The notes beneath the pieces are model-generated. The model made no database searches, had not been told where the DNA came from, and saw only the letters and a program-made list of their open reading frames with translations. A program made the position numbers and the translations under genes. DNA of 38,567 nucleotides from Parachlamydiaceae bacterium (GTDB lineage: Bacteria; Chlamydiota; Chlamydiia; Chlamydiales; Parachlamydiaceae), in assembly GCA_013821265.1 (NCBI GenBank), contig JACDHD010000018.1, forward strand, positions 1 to 38,567. The letters are read 5' to 3'. This document shows positions 25,354 through 32,736 of this stretch, piece after piece. Within the stretch, counting starts at the first letter, position 1, and every line of letters begins with the position of its first letter.

Positions 25354-26201
25354 GGGGTCTCGTTAGGGGACTTTGGATGTAGTTTGACAGTGACAGGCAT
25401 TCCCTGACGTAGTCCCTGATCTGGGTTATCCGCGATAATGCGGAGGCGATAGACAAGATCGGTTCGCAGTTGCGTCGTTTCAACCGTTTTAGGAGTAAAT
25501 TCGGCCACAGGAGAAATGAAACCAACACGTCCTTTGTAGGATTTACCGTCTGGAGTGTCGGTATAAATTTCGGCTTCCATTCCTGGGATGACGATGCCTA
25601 AGTAGGGTTCTGGAATAAAAGCGCGGATCCATACAGGCGAGATGAGTGAAAGTGTGTACACGGGATCTCCCTCTCTCACGACTGTCCCAGGCTGACGAAT
25701 GCGCGTGAGAATGATGCCTTCTGCGGGAGCGTAGATATCAGTATCGCGAAGGTTTGTGTTAGCGAGTTCTAGAGTGGCTTCAGCCTGATTTAAATTGGCT
25801 TGTAGCGCTTCATATGCTGCTTGGGCATTTTCATAGTCTTCGATCGAGACGCTGCCATCTCCGAGTTTATGGAGTTCTTCGCGTCTATTTAAGACTTTTT
25901 TAGCGTTAAGGGTATTGATTTTAGTGGAGGCGAGAGCGGCTGTGGCTTCAAGAACGCGATCGGAGTAGGGTTTTTTGTCTATTTCGGCCATTAACGTTCC
26001 AGGAGTGATCCAATCGCCTTCCTGGAAGGGCATAGAAATGACGCGGCCATTTGCTCGGAAGCCGAGGTCTACCTGGCGTACATCGACATTGCCGTAAAGG
26101 GTGATGGTGTTGGGGTCTTCGGGGTGTTCGTAGCGGTAGAGTAGGGTTGCGGCGGCGAGAAGGACAGCGGTGAAAAGAACAATGAGAATAAAACGACGCA
26201 T
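25350..26201 (-). CDS. HlyD/membrane-fusion adaptor, YbhG-like
   Basis: This 283-residue protein has an N-terminal membrane anchor (about 4-22), a barrel-sandwich half-motif (NVDVRQVDLGFRANGRV), a coiled-coil hairpin of alternating A/L/E residues (about 85-150), the second lipoyl half (DTDIYAPAEGIILTR), and a beta-barrel region. In exporters of this type the adaptor links inner-membrane permeases to an outer-membrane channel. It is somewhat shorter than E. coli YbhG (332), mainly through a shorter hairpin. It is the first gene of a four-gene operon; no TetR-type regulator (like CecR beside E. coli ybhG) adjoins it. Confidence 0.9.
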   Translation of the reverse strand: MRRFILIVLFTAVLLAAATLLYRYEHPEDPNTITLYGNVDVRQVDLGFRANGRVISMPFQEGDWITPGTLMAEIDKKPYSDRVLEATAALASTKINTLNAKKVLNRREELHKLGDGSVSIEDYENAQAAYEALQANLNQAEATLELANTNLRDTDIYAPAEGIILTRIRQPGTVVREGDPVYTLSLISPVWIRAFIPEPYLGIVIPGMEAEIYTDTPDGKSYKGRVGFISPVAEFTPKTVETTQLRTDLVYRLRIIADNPDQGLRQGMPVTVKLHPKSPNETP

Positions 26202-26280
26202 TGGGGGTGACTCATAGGTAAATTTTAAATTGCATCATCGATACCATTTTTTGTGTTAGGGGGGAAGTTTTTTTTAGACG

Positions 26281-26374
26281 AAAGGAGGAAAAGAAGGTAG
26301 CCAGACCGTCCCGGTCTAGTAAAAAAAAGGACGAAAACCGGGACGGTCTGGCTACGATTTCTCCTTGCCTCCTT
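26281..26374. repeat. Inverted element E, copy E2, upstream of the exporter operon
   Basis: GTAGCCAGACCGTCCCGGT (26297-26315) is perfectly inverted at 26337-26355. Looser outer arms AAAGGAGG/CCTCCTTT lie at about 26281 and 26374. It lies in the gene-free gap between the exporter operon (minus) and the coiled-coil gene (plus). The rest of that gap is AT-rich promoter sequence. Confidence 0.75.
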
Positions 26375-26426
26375 TGCGTCCTTTCTGTTCATTTCGACCA
26401 ATCTGTCTAGTAAATTAAATTAAAAA

Positions 26427-26519
26427 AGTAATTATAATAAAACTATTGTATTAAAATTTTTAGTTGTTTATAATTATAATGTAACTAATATTAAATAGTT
26501 AATTATTAAGGTGGTTAAC
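26427..26519 (+). promoter_or_regulatory. AT-rich promoter and leader of the coiled-coil gene
   Basis: The 14-mer AGTAATTATAATAA at 26427-26440 contains TATAAT and recurs exactly at 28727-28740 before the Inc-like gene. The leader ends TTAATTATTAAGGTGG, whose AAGGTGG (26508-26514) serves ATG 26520. A convincing -35 box is not visible. Confidence 0.4.
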
Positions 26520-28439
26520 ATGAATGAAGTAAGAAATGAAGCCAGAGTTGTTGTCCCCCCAGCTGCCGCACCTTTAGTGTCGCGCATGCAGCGAGATCTC
26601 GAGCTATGCGGAAATCAGCATAAAAAGTACGTCGTTGTTTCTTTAAAGAATATAGATAAAAACGATGATACTCTGACATTAAGCCGTTACGAGAGCAATT
26701 GGTGGATTGTTGCAGCATTATGTCATCTTTATTCCATGTTTACCGGTTCTGTATTCTGGGGACGTGACGCTCAAAAAGTGTTATGCTTGGATATTGCTAC
26801 GTCTGCTTCTGCTTTATACAAATCTCGAGAGTGGACACAGGTTGGCGATGCGGATTATGCACAATATAAAGAAGTTCTTACGCAGCTATTTGATGCTGCT
26901 AAAGAAGCTATTAGATCTTGTTTTGCTGGGGAAGAGGTAGCAGAGCCAAAAGAGATGAACGAAATGATTCAATGGATCAAGGATAATCGATTAACCCTTC
27001 AGAAGAAACTCGAAGAGCGCGTAAACATTGTAAACAATCAAGAAAAACCTAATGGCAGAAAACCTACTGGCTTTGAGCGCCTTCAAGCTGCATCTGCAAT
27101 TATTTTTACCTTTAATGCTGATCGTGAGGAAAGGAACTTTAATTTAGTCGCTGTTCACCAGGTTAAGGAACAAATTGCAGCTCAGTTGGATAGTATTATA
27201 GACCAAGTTCGCGCTCAATTTGAAGCGGTTCAAAAATCTGACGATGTTGTGGGAGCCTATTTAAGTTCTAGAGAGATATTTAGACATTTGGGAGTTGTTT
27301 CAACGGCTTGTCCTTTATCTGATGCTGCAAAAGAGAAAATGGTTGTCATGAAACAGCAGCTGTTAGAATTAGGTCATCAAGCAAGTGACAGGTTGATCGA
27401 AGAGTTGCGCGTTCGTCAAGGTGAAGTACAATCCGACATAAAAACATTTGGGGAAGTAGGGCGTATATACGACAATCAGATTGAGCTGAATGAGCTCAAC
27501 ACGCACGTTACAAATCTTAGTAGCTACTTGACCGAAACGGATCAAAAGATGCAAGGGGCTTTGGGCTTGTCGTCAATTCGTGGAGCTTCTTCTGAACCTA
27601 TTATTCTTTTGAATGCGCAAATTACGCATGCAGATGCCTTTATTAGACAGAAAAGAGAAGAACTCATTCAAAAAAGTGCCGATGAAAGAAGGATGGAGCA
27701 GACGCATCAGAAAACAGTTTTAGAAGGTGCAGCTAAGCTTAAAAAAGATCTGAATGAAGCGACTCCTGGATTAAAGACAGAGTTACTGCAATGGGCTTCA
27801 AAAATACGAGATGCACTTAACAGCACAATGATTGCTGCTATTAAGGATAACAAACCGACTGAAGCTAGAGTGCTACAAGCTGCTTATATTGAGGCTCTAA
27901 GACTAGCTTCCGGTGATAAGGAGACGTTGGAAGCGTTAGCGAAGAATCTTGATCGATTGATGGCCGGTTTAGATGTCTCTATTAAGAGTCTAGTTTTTGA
28001 AGCTTTAGAGCAATCTACAGGCAAAAGTGTTGTTGGATTTGTTCAGGATTGGAATCGTTTGATAGATCGTGTTAATAAGGTCGAGCGTAAAGCTGTAGAA
28101 CTCAGAGATTACCAAATGGCTGGAAATCCGCATACTGATGTCTTGCGAGGATTAGAACGGCAATTAAGCCAATATGAAACGTGTGCAAAGATTTTAGAAG
28201 AGGTTAAAGCCGAAAAGCAAAAGATACAAGATACTCATGGCTCGAGAATGGAACATAATGCTCTGTTACGAGAAAAACAGCGCATAGATGATGCAAAGTT
28301 GAAAAAGCTTGAAGCTGAAAATTCACATATTCGAGTGCTTGTAGAGAAATTAGGTGGAAGGGTAGACAGGGAAGGTGCGACAGGCAAACAACTAGTGTAT
28401 GCGATGATGGATGCGCGTAAGCTATTGACCTCCGAATGA
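26520..28439 (+). CDS. Coiled-coil protein of unknown family (639 residues)
   Basis: I place the start at ATG 26520, served by AAGGTGG five bases upstream; a GTG three codons earlier lies inside that ribosome binding site. The protein is long, helical and charged. Extended heptad-like stretches rich in E, K, Q and L run through most of the chain, and it ends with a basic K/E coiled coil (about 545-625). One moderately hydrophobic stretch near residues 57-77 (NWWIVAALCHLYSMFTG) could be a membrane-associated segment but contains polar residues. No enzyme motif is recognisable. Base composition is more AT-rich than in the housekeeping genes. It is followed by a strong terminator. It may belong to the same functional set as the other large coiled-coil genes here, but I see no sequence homology to them. 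Confidence 0.85.
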   Translation: MNEVRNEARVVVPPAAAPLVSRMQRDLELCGNQHKKYVVVSLKNIDKNDDTLTLSRYESNWWIVAALCHLYSMFTGSVFWGRDAQKVLCLDIATSASALYKSREWTQVGDADYAQYKEVLTQLFDAAKEAIRSCFAGEEVAEPKEMNEMIQWIKDNRLTLQKKLEERVNIVNNQEKPNGRKPTGFERLQAASAIIFTFNADREERNFNLVAVHQVKEQIAAQLDSIIDQVRAQFEAVQKSDDVVGAYLSSREIFRHLGVVSTACPLSDAAKEKMVVMKQQLLELGHQASDRLIEELRVRQGEVQSDIKTFGEVGRIYDNQIELNELNTHVTNLSSYLTETDQKMQGALGLSSIRGASSEPIILLNAQITHADAFIRQKREELIQKSADERRMEQTHQKTVLEGAAKLKKDLNEATPGLKTELLQWASKIRDALNSTMIAAIKDNKPTEARVLQAAYIEALRLASGDKETLEALAKNLDRLMAGLDVSIKSLVFEALEQSTGKSVVGFVQDWNRLIDRVNKVERKAVELRDYQMAGNPHTDVLRGLERQLSQYETCAKILEEVKAEKQKIQDTHGSRMEHNALLREKQRIDDAKLKKLEAENSHIRVLVEKLGGRVDREGATGKQLVYAMMDARKLLTSE

Positions 28440-28470
28440 GACAAGTGTTCTGCACGCTGAGCATTTGAAA

Positions 28471-28505
28471 AGAACCAGGCCGAGAACGGCCTGGTTCTTT
28501 TTTTT
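28471..28505 (+). terminator. Strong rho-independent terminator
   Basis: A perfect 12-base stem AGAACCAGGCCG / CGGCCTGGTTCT (28471-28482 and 28487-28498) with loop AGAA is followed by a run of T to 28505. It ends the coiled-coil gene and resembles the E repeats that follow it. Confidence 0.9.
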
Positions 28506-28645
28506 ACCAGACCGGGACGGTCTGGCTACCTTCTTTTTTTGCTGGGCGGGCGGGACGCCCTGGTTACTTTCAGACTGAGGACGGCCTGGTGTTTTTACCA
28601 GTTGTTTTGGTAACTTTGCTATTGTCTGTTCGAATCGCCAATTTT
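28506..28645. repeat. Cluster of E elements (E3, E4) after the terminator
   Basis: CCAGACCGGGACGGTCTGG at 28507-28525 is a palindrome. A related GGGACGCCCTGGTTAC and GGACGGCCTGG follow (28551-28588). Then comes a stretch with AACTTTGCTATTGT (about 28612-28625) that is also found after E1 near 8815-8828. No gene lies between 28440 and 28757. Confidence 0.65.
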
Positions 28646-28726
28646 CTACAACCTCTGACAATCTAATTATCTTTTGTTAAAAAATAATATCAAATAAACA
28701 CTTTGTTTGTTATGTAGTTATTTAAT

Positions 28727-28757
28727 AGTAATTATAATAATAAATGGAGTTTTTATT
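28727..28757 (+). promoter_or_regulatory. Promoter and ribosome binding site of the Inc-like gene
   Basis: AGTAATTATAATAA (28727-28740) gives a TATAAT at 28733-28738, only about 20 bases from the ATG. GGAG (28745-28748) lies nine bases before the ATG, so the 5' leader would be very short. An AACACTTTGTTT stretch just upstream (about 28697-28708) also occurs on the minus strand before paralogue 2. Confidence 0.4.
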
Positions 28758-29150
28758 ATGTCTTTAATGATCCCTTCAAATAGCGTAATTGTTGCAGTTG
28801 GTTCCAATACAGAACCACTGTTGCCAGCAGCTGAAGCACCTAATTTTTCTGCTGTAGAGGGCTACGAAGCGAGTATAAAAGTTAAATTATTTGCAGCCGT
28901 TGTTTTTGGAGTTAGTGCTTATTTAACTTATGAAGGTTCTAGCAATCCGCGTTCAATCATAGGGGCAGTGTGCGGAGGGATTGCAATAAGTTTTGTTGTT
29001 TGGACAATCGTTGATGGGTTTTTCCTAGTGCAAGAAAAGAATGCTCTTGAAAAGGCTAGAGATGCCTTTAATAGCGGTCCGCAGTACAGGTTGCGATTAG
29101 AAAGAAAAGCAAAAACAGTTCAGTCTTTAGTCGACGTACCAGTGGACTAA
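28758..29150 (+). CDS. Small Inc-like membrane protein with bilobed hydrophobic domain
   Basis: The start is ATG 28758 with GGAG nine bases upstream; an upstream in-frame ATG at 28707 would add a hydrophobic tail and overlap the promoter. The 130-residue product has a polar N-terminus (1-42) and two hydrophobic segments close together (about 43-58 and 67-90) with a short EGSSNPRS turn. A basic, helical C-terminus follows (LEKARDAF, RLRLERKAKTVQSL). This is the layout of chlamydial inclusion-membrane (Inc) proteins, which type III secretion inserts into the vacuole membrane. That role is inferred from shape only. The gene overlaps the pit gene tail to tail by four bases. Confidence 0.8.
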   Translation: MSLMIPSNSVIVAVGSNTEPLLPAAEAPNFSAVEGYEASIKVKLFAAVVFGVSAYLTYEGSSNPRSIIGAVCGGIAISFVVWTIVDGFFLVQEKNALEKARDAFNSGPQYRLRLERKAKTVQSLVDVPVD

Positions 29151-30178
29151 TCTGTAAAAAGCGGCCGCAGGGTGAAGTAGCATAGGGAAGCGATAAGGGC
29201 GGCACCTGGAATTGTTAATATCCATGCCCATAAGATGCGTGAGGCTATGTTCCACTTCACTTGAGCAAAAGAGGTAGTAGCGCTGCCAACACCAATAATT
29301 GCTCCTGTGATTGTTTGAGTTGTAGAAACAGGAATTCCATATTGTGTCGCGAAAAATAGAGTGACGGCACCTGCGGACTCTGCGCAGAAACCATCGATCG
29401 GCTTTAGTTTTGTTAGGCGCATACCCATCGTTTTCACGATGCGCCACCCTCCAAAGGCTGTGCCAATGCTCATAGCGAGATGACAGGACAAAATAATCCA
29501 ATTGGTGTCAGGATTTAGTAGTGATAATTCTGCATCTGGAGCCAACCAACCCTTGGCGATTAAGGTGGCCATGATCACTCCCATTGTTTTTTGGGCATCA
29601 TTGGCTCCGTGTCCTATCGAATAGAGTGCGGCCGAAAGCAGCTGTCCTTTTTTAAATCGACGGTTAATTGTTTGGGGATGGCCTTTATACACAAGCAAGT
29701 AAAGAAGGCATACAAACAGGAATCCTAAGCCAAATCCAATTAAGGGGGAGAGCACGATAAAATACACCGTTTTAAGGAGGAGATCAATCCTTAGTGAGTC
29801 CCATCCAGCATGTATAAGGGCGGCTCCAGAGAGGCCCCCTATTAGTGCATGAGAAGAGCTTGTTGGAAGTTTTAGCCACCAGGTTAAAAGATCCCAAAGA
29901 AGAGCTCCAATAAGTCCGCTGAAGATAATAAGTAGGTAGACAGAATCGTTGGGTGCGATTTTGACAATTTTTGAGACAGTATCGGCAACATGCGGAAAAA
30001 AAATGAACATCGCAATGAAGTTAAAAAAAGCCGCCCATAAGACTGCTACAAGTGGTGAAAGAACACGTGTGGATACTATTGTAGCGATGGAGTTTGCAGC
30101 ATCATGAAAGCCATTCATGATATCGAACAGTAAAGCGCCGATGATTGTAAGAAAAAGAAAAAAAGTAAGAAAAGTCAT
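29147..30178 (-). CDS. pit: Inorganic phosphate transporter, PiT family
   Basis: This 343-residue multi-helix inner-membrane protein is a cation-coupled phosphate permease. The duplicated PiT signature is seen at both ends: NGFHDAANSIATIVSTRVL near residues 22-40 and GHGANDAQKTMGVIMATL in the middle. The Asp/Asn residues in both (FHDAAN and GANDAQ) are intact. Several further conserved segments (WWLKLPTSSSHALIGG and PVSTTQTITGAIIG) carry the family's characteristic SSSH and STT turns. The ATG overlaps the DUF47 stop by one base (TAATG). C. trachomatis has the same DUF47-pit pair (CT691-CT692, from memory). Confidence 0.95.
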   Translation of the reverse strand: MTFLTFFLFLTIIGALLFDIMNGFHDAANSIATIVSTRVLSPLVAVLWAAFFNFIAMFIFFPHVADTVSKIVKIAPNDSVYLLIIFSGLIGALLWDLLTWWLKLPTSSSHALIGGLSGAALIHAGWDSLRIDLLLKTVYFIVLSPLIGFGLGFLFVCLLYLLVYKGHPQTINRRFKKGQLLSAALYSIGHGANDAQKTMGVIMATLIAKGWLAPDAELSLLNPDTNWIILSCHLAMSIGTAFGGWRIVKTMGMRLTKLKPIDGFCAESAGAVTLFFATQYGIPVSTTQTITGAIIGVGSATTSFAQVKWNIASRILWAWILTIPGAALIASLCYFTLRPLFTD

Positions 30179-30804
30179 TAACTGATCTCCAGCAAGACAC
30201 CTTCAATCGTGTTAGAAACATCTTCACAGGCATCTAGGGCGTCTTCTAACTTTTCATAAATCTCTTTCCATTTGATGATCATACGGGCATCTGTTTCATT
30301 TTGAAACAACTGGCCTAATGTGTGCCTGAAGAGGGTGTCGCCTTGATGTTCGAAGTTGTGGACTTGTAGAAAAAGTGGACGTAGCGTGTCGATTCCAGCA
30401 TGTTTACAAAAGCCATTCATAATTTGGTTGAGGCTGTCAACGCTGCTGAGGAGCAGTTGTGCAAGTTCCTGTACTGCGGGAGTCATTCCGTCAAATTGGT
30501 ACATGACAATCGCTTCAGCCACTTCATGAATGAGATCGATGATATCATCCATTTGTGAGAGCAGGCGGTAGATATCGTTATGGTCGAAAGGGGTGATAAA
30601 CGTTGTGTGGAGGGATTCAATACCTTTATGGGTTAGTTCATCTGCTTGATGTTCGAGGTTTCGGATAATGTCTAAATTGTGTGATCGGTTTGAATTGGCT
30701 GAAACCAAACGTTCCAGTTCTTGAGCCGCTGTGAGGGTTAATCGAGAGTGGTTTTGGAACAGTTCGAAGAAGAGGGATTCGGAGGATAGAAATTGTTTAA
30801 GCAT
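30178..30804 (-). CDS. DUF47/PhoU-like regulatory protein
   Basis: This 208-residue all-helical protein belongs to the DUF47 (TIGR00153-type, PhoU-related) family that accompanies PiT transporters and is thought to regulate them or bind metal clusters. Visible hallmarks are the LTLTAAQELERL helix, NLEHQADELTHKGIESLHTTFITPFDHNDIYRLLSQMDDIIDLIHEVAEAI in parts, and the closing KWKEIYEKLEDALDACEDVSNTIEGVL. Conserved acidic positions (E-H-AD, D-DIID, E-LEDALDACED) are present. It is joined at both ends by one-base TAATG overlaps, to DUF6629 upstream and pit downstream, so the three genes form one translationally coupled unit. It is probably cytoplasmic. Confidence 0.93.
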   Translation of the reverse strand: MLKQFLSSESLFFELFQNHSRLTLTAAQELERLVSANSNRSHNLDIIRNLEHQADELTHKGIESLHTTFITPFDHNDIYRLLSQMDDIIDLIHEVAEAIVMYQFDGMTPAVQELAQLLLSSVDSLNQIMNGFCKHAGIDTLRPLFLQVHNFEHQGDTLFRHTLGQLFQNETDARMIIKWKEIYEKLEDALDACEDVSNTIEGVLLEIS

Positions 30805-31475
30805 TACGGCCTCTGAGGGTTGTTGTTAAGAGGTTTAGAGTTTCTAAGGATAAAATAGAGGCAGATGCTGACCCATGCGGCAAAGAAGCACCATACGGAG
30901 ACGAAGGAGTTGGCGTAGATAGAGAGGGCGATGTAGCATCCGATGGCGTTGGCAATCCCGAGAATCCAAATCCATTTGTAAGTGGAAAATAGGGGAGAAA
31001 CGACCGTAGGGATGAGGTAGATGAGAGTGAGTGCTTGTTTATCACTAAAAGGGAAATCGTATTGGATGCTTTGATTGACAACGGCTACGGAAATGGATTG
31101 AGAAGGCCATATAAAAAAGAGCAGGACAATTAACGTGAGGCTGTAAAGAGTTCCAATGACAGAAAAGGCCGTGAGCCAGTAAAAAGGTCTACGATTTTCC
31201 TCCATACAAAGAAGGGAAAGAGGGATCCACATGGGCCACACGATGAATGCAAAGAATAGATAAAAGTACTTTCCGGTGGCGACAGTGTGCTCAAATTCGG
31301 TTGGGTCAGAGGAGGTGAGCCAGAAGATCCCTTCGATCGATTGTTGAGCTGCGAATAGGAAGGGGATGAGAGCAAGCATGAGTTGTCTGCGATTTTTGAT
31401 TGTGCGCAGGGTGAAGTAACCTGTTACCGTGAGGACAATAGCGGTTGTAAAGCTTGCAGTGGCGGAAAAACACAT
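30804..31475 (-). CDS. DUF6629-like integral membrane protein
   Basis: The 223-residue protein has about seven hydrophobic segments separated by short loops. It begins MCFSATASF, a start that recurs in DUF6629 members as I recall them, and contains the conserved FAAQQSIEGIFWL segment in the second helix region. No transporter motif is recognised and its function is unknown. The stop overlaps the DUF47 ATG (TAATG), so it is the first gene of the phosphate-uptake unit. The coupling suggests a role linked to phosphate or the same membrane process. The ribosome binding site is weak (GAGC), but the family-conserved N-terminus supports this start. Confidence 0.82.
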   Translation of the reverse strand: MCFSATASFTTAIVLTVTGYFTLRTIKNRRQLMLALIPFLFAAQQSIEGIFWLTSSDPTEFEHTVATGKYFYLFFAFIVWPMWIPLSLLCMEENRRPFYWLTAFSVIGTLYSLTLIVLLFFIWPSQSISVAVVNQSIQYDFPFSDKQALTLIYLIPTVVSPLFSTYKWIWILGIANAIGCYIALSIYANSFVSVWCFFAAWVSICLYFILRNSKPLNNNPQRP

Positions 31476-31552
31476 GTAGGTTTGCTCTTGTGGATTAGCA
31501 TAAAATCGTACTCTAGCGTTTCGGCTAATTTGGGGAAAGGAGAGTAATCAAT

Positions 31553-31584
31553 TTTTTACCAGACCGGGACGGTCTGGCTACCTT
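31553..31584. repeat. Palindromic element E, copy E5
   Basis: CCAGACCGGGACGGTCTGG (31559-31577) with TTTTTTA before and CTACCTTA after is the same unit as E3 at 28507-28525. It lies between the divergent DUF6629 and hydrolase genes. Confidence 0.7.
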
Positions 31585-31629
31585 ATTGTTAGAGGCGCCT
31601 GTAATGCTGTTCTGCGAAGACTTCACCAC

Positions 31630-31867
31630 AAAGGGTGTCAAGAGGGCCAGGGGCCCTTTTGCAGGGGTTAACTCCTGATTGCGATTTATAACGGGGCATA
31701 TTCGAGATTATTTTCTCTCTAGGAACTCGCACCAACGGCGCGAAAATAAGGAGATAATATTAGCCAATATTACCTCCTTATTTTTGCGAGTTCCTAGAGG
31801 AAAAGAACTCGAATCTGCCCCATTAGAAATCACAATCAGGAGTTCTAGGGGACAGAGTCCCCTTAGT
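31630..31867. repeat. Element C fragment (C3), split by element D
   Basis: The left piece (31630-31669) has AAAGGGTGTCAAGAGGGCCA and GGGGTT, as in C2 at 9010-9048. The right piece (31845-31867) resumes with GGGGACAGAGTCCCC, equivalent to the GC stem at 9049-9067. The 175-base palindrome D sits between them. The AT-rich half of element C is absent here. Confidence 0.75.
31670..31844. mobile_element. Long palindromic MITE-like element D, inserted in C3
   Basis: The ends are perfect inverted repeats AACTCCTGATTG and CAATCAGGAGTT. The symmetry extends ~80 bases inward with few mismatches (GGGGCAxATTCGAG, CTAGGAACTCGC, AAATAAGGAG) to a centre near 31760-31770. It encodes no protein. A clean target-site duplication is not obvious. 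It ends 86 bases before the hydrolase start and could carry that operon's promoter. Confidence 0.75.
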
Positions 31868-31930
31868 GAAAAAGAGCTTTTCAAAAAAAGGGGGCGCCGA
31901 CACAATGGCGAAAAAACTAATAGAGACATC

Positions 31931-32725
31931 ATGAGCCACGAAAAACGAGAGTTTGTAACAATCAATAACGATGGACAGCAGATCTATGGAATGTTGCATC
32001 TTCCTAAAAATGGCAATCACAAATGTCCAGCGATATTGACCTGTCACGGATTTGCAGGTAATAAAATAGGACGTTATCGCATCTATGTGCTATTGGCTCA
32101 GAAGTTGGCTGAAATGGGGATTGCAACGTTACGCATCGACTTCCGAGGTTCCGGAGAAAGCGAGGGAGATTTCGCTGAGATGACCGTAGGAACAGAAGTG
32201 AGCGATGCATTAAAAGGCTTAGAATTTCTGCGAAATCATCCACAAATTGATGCAGGACGCATAGGCTTATTAGGCAACTCCTTCGGAGGCGCTGTCGCAG
32301 TACTCAGCGCGAAACAAGACAAATCGGTTAAAAGTTTGGCATTGCTTGCCGCACTCTTCAGTAGTGAACCTTGGCATAAGCAATGGGAGATGTTGGCAAA
32401 ATCAAGCGATGAACGTGCCCAGACCGAGCTGGCGCGTATCCTTGAAGGGATGACAATCGGACCCAAATTCTATCAAGAATTCCGACAATTGAACGTTGCT
32501 GAGGCTTTAAAGTCATTAAATGAACTTCCGTTGCTACATATTCATAGCGAAAAGGATAATCGAGTCAGTATTGAGCAAGCGCAGCAGTATGAACAGTGTC
32601 GTCAAGGTGCACGAGCAGAAACACGTTACATTCGCTTGCAACAGTGTGAACACGATTTTTCGCATGCTAAAGAACGCGCAATGGTGATAGAAGAAACAGC
32701 AAAGTGGTTTTCACAGACTTTGTAA
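31931..32725 (+). CDS. Alpha/beta hydrolase (esterase/acyltransferase-like)
   Basis: This 264-residue serine hydrolase has the full triad: nucleophile Ser117 in GNSFGG, Asp209 in SEKDNRV, and His241 in QCEHDF. The oxyanion-side HGF motif is at 39-41 (TCHGFAGN). It resembles the family of bacterial lysophospholipase/esterase-like hydrolases next to pfp in chlamydiae (CT206 beside CT207, from memory). The substrate is unknown. I use ATG 31931 (MSHEKREFV) because the residues after it are conserved-looking, while the frame upstream comes from repeats D and C3. The ribosome binding site is weak (AGAGAC). It ends 11 bases before pfp, so the two are co-transcribed. Confidence 0.88.
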   Translation: MSHEKREFVTINNDGQQIYGMLHLPKNGNHKCPAILTCHGFAGNKIGRYRIYVLLAQKLAEMGIATLRIDFRGSGESEGDFAEMTVGTEVSDALKGLEFLRNHPQIDAGRIGLLGNSFGGAVAVLSAKQDKSVKSLALLAALFSSEPWHKQWEMLAKSSDERAQTELARILEGMTIGPKFYQEFRQLNVAEALKSLNELPLLHIHSEKDNRVSIEQAQQYEQCRQGARAETRYIRLQQCEHDFSHAKERAMVIEETAKWFSQTL

Positions 32726-32736
32726 CCGGAGAGCAG

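Noticed and set aside
28626-28645. TTCGAATC as the T-arm of a tRNA
   Set aside because: No acceptor, D or anticodon stems can be formed around it, and it belongs to a repeat also present near 8833.
31679-31930. N-terminal extension of the hydrolase to 31679
   Set aside because: The extra 84 codons translate repeats D and C3 and have no family resemblance; the conserved protein begins at ATG 31931.
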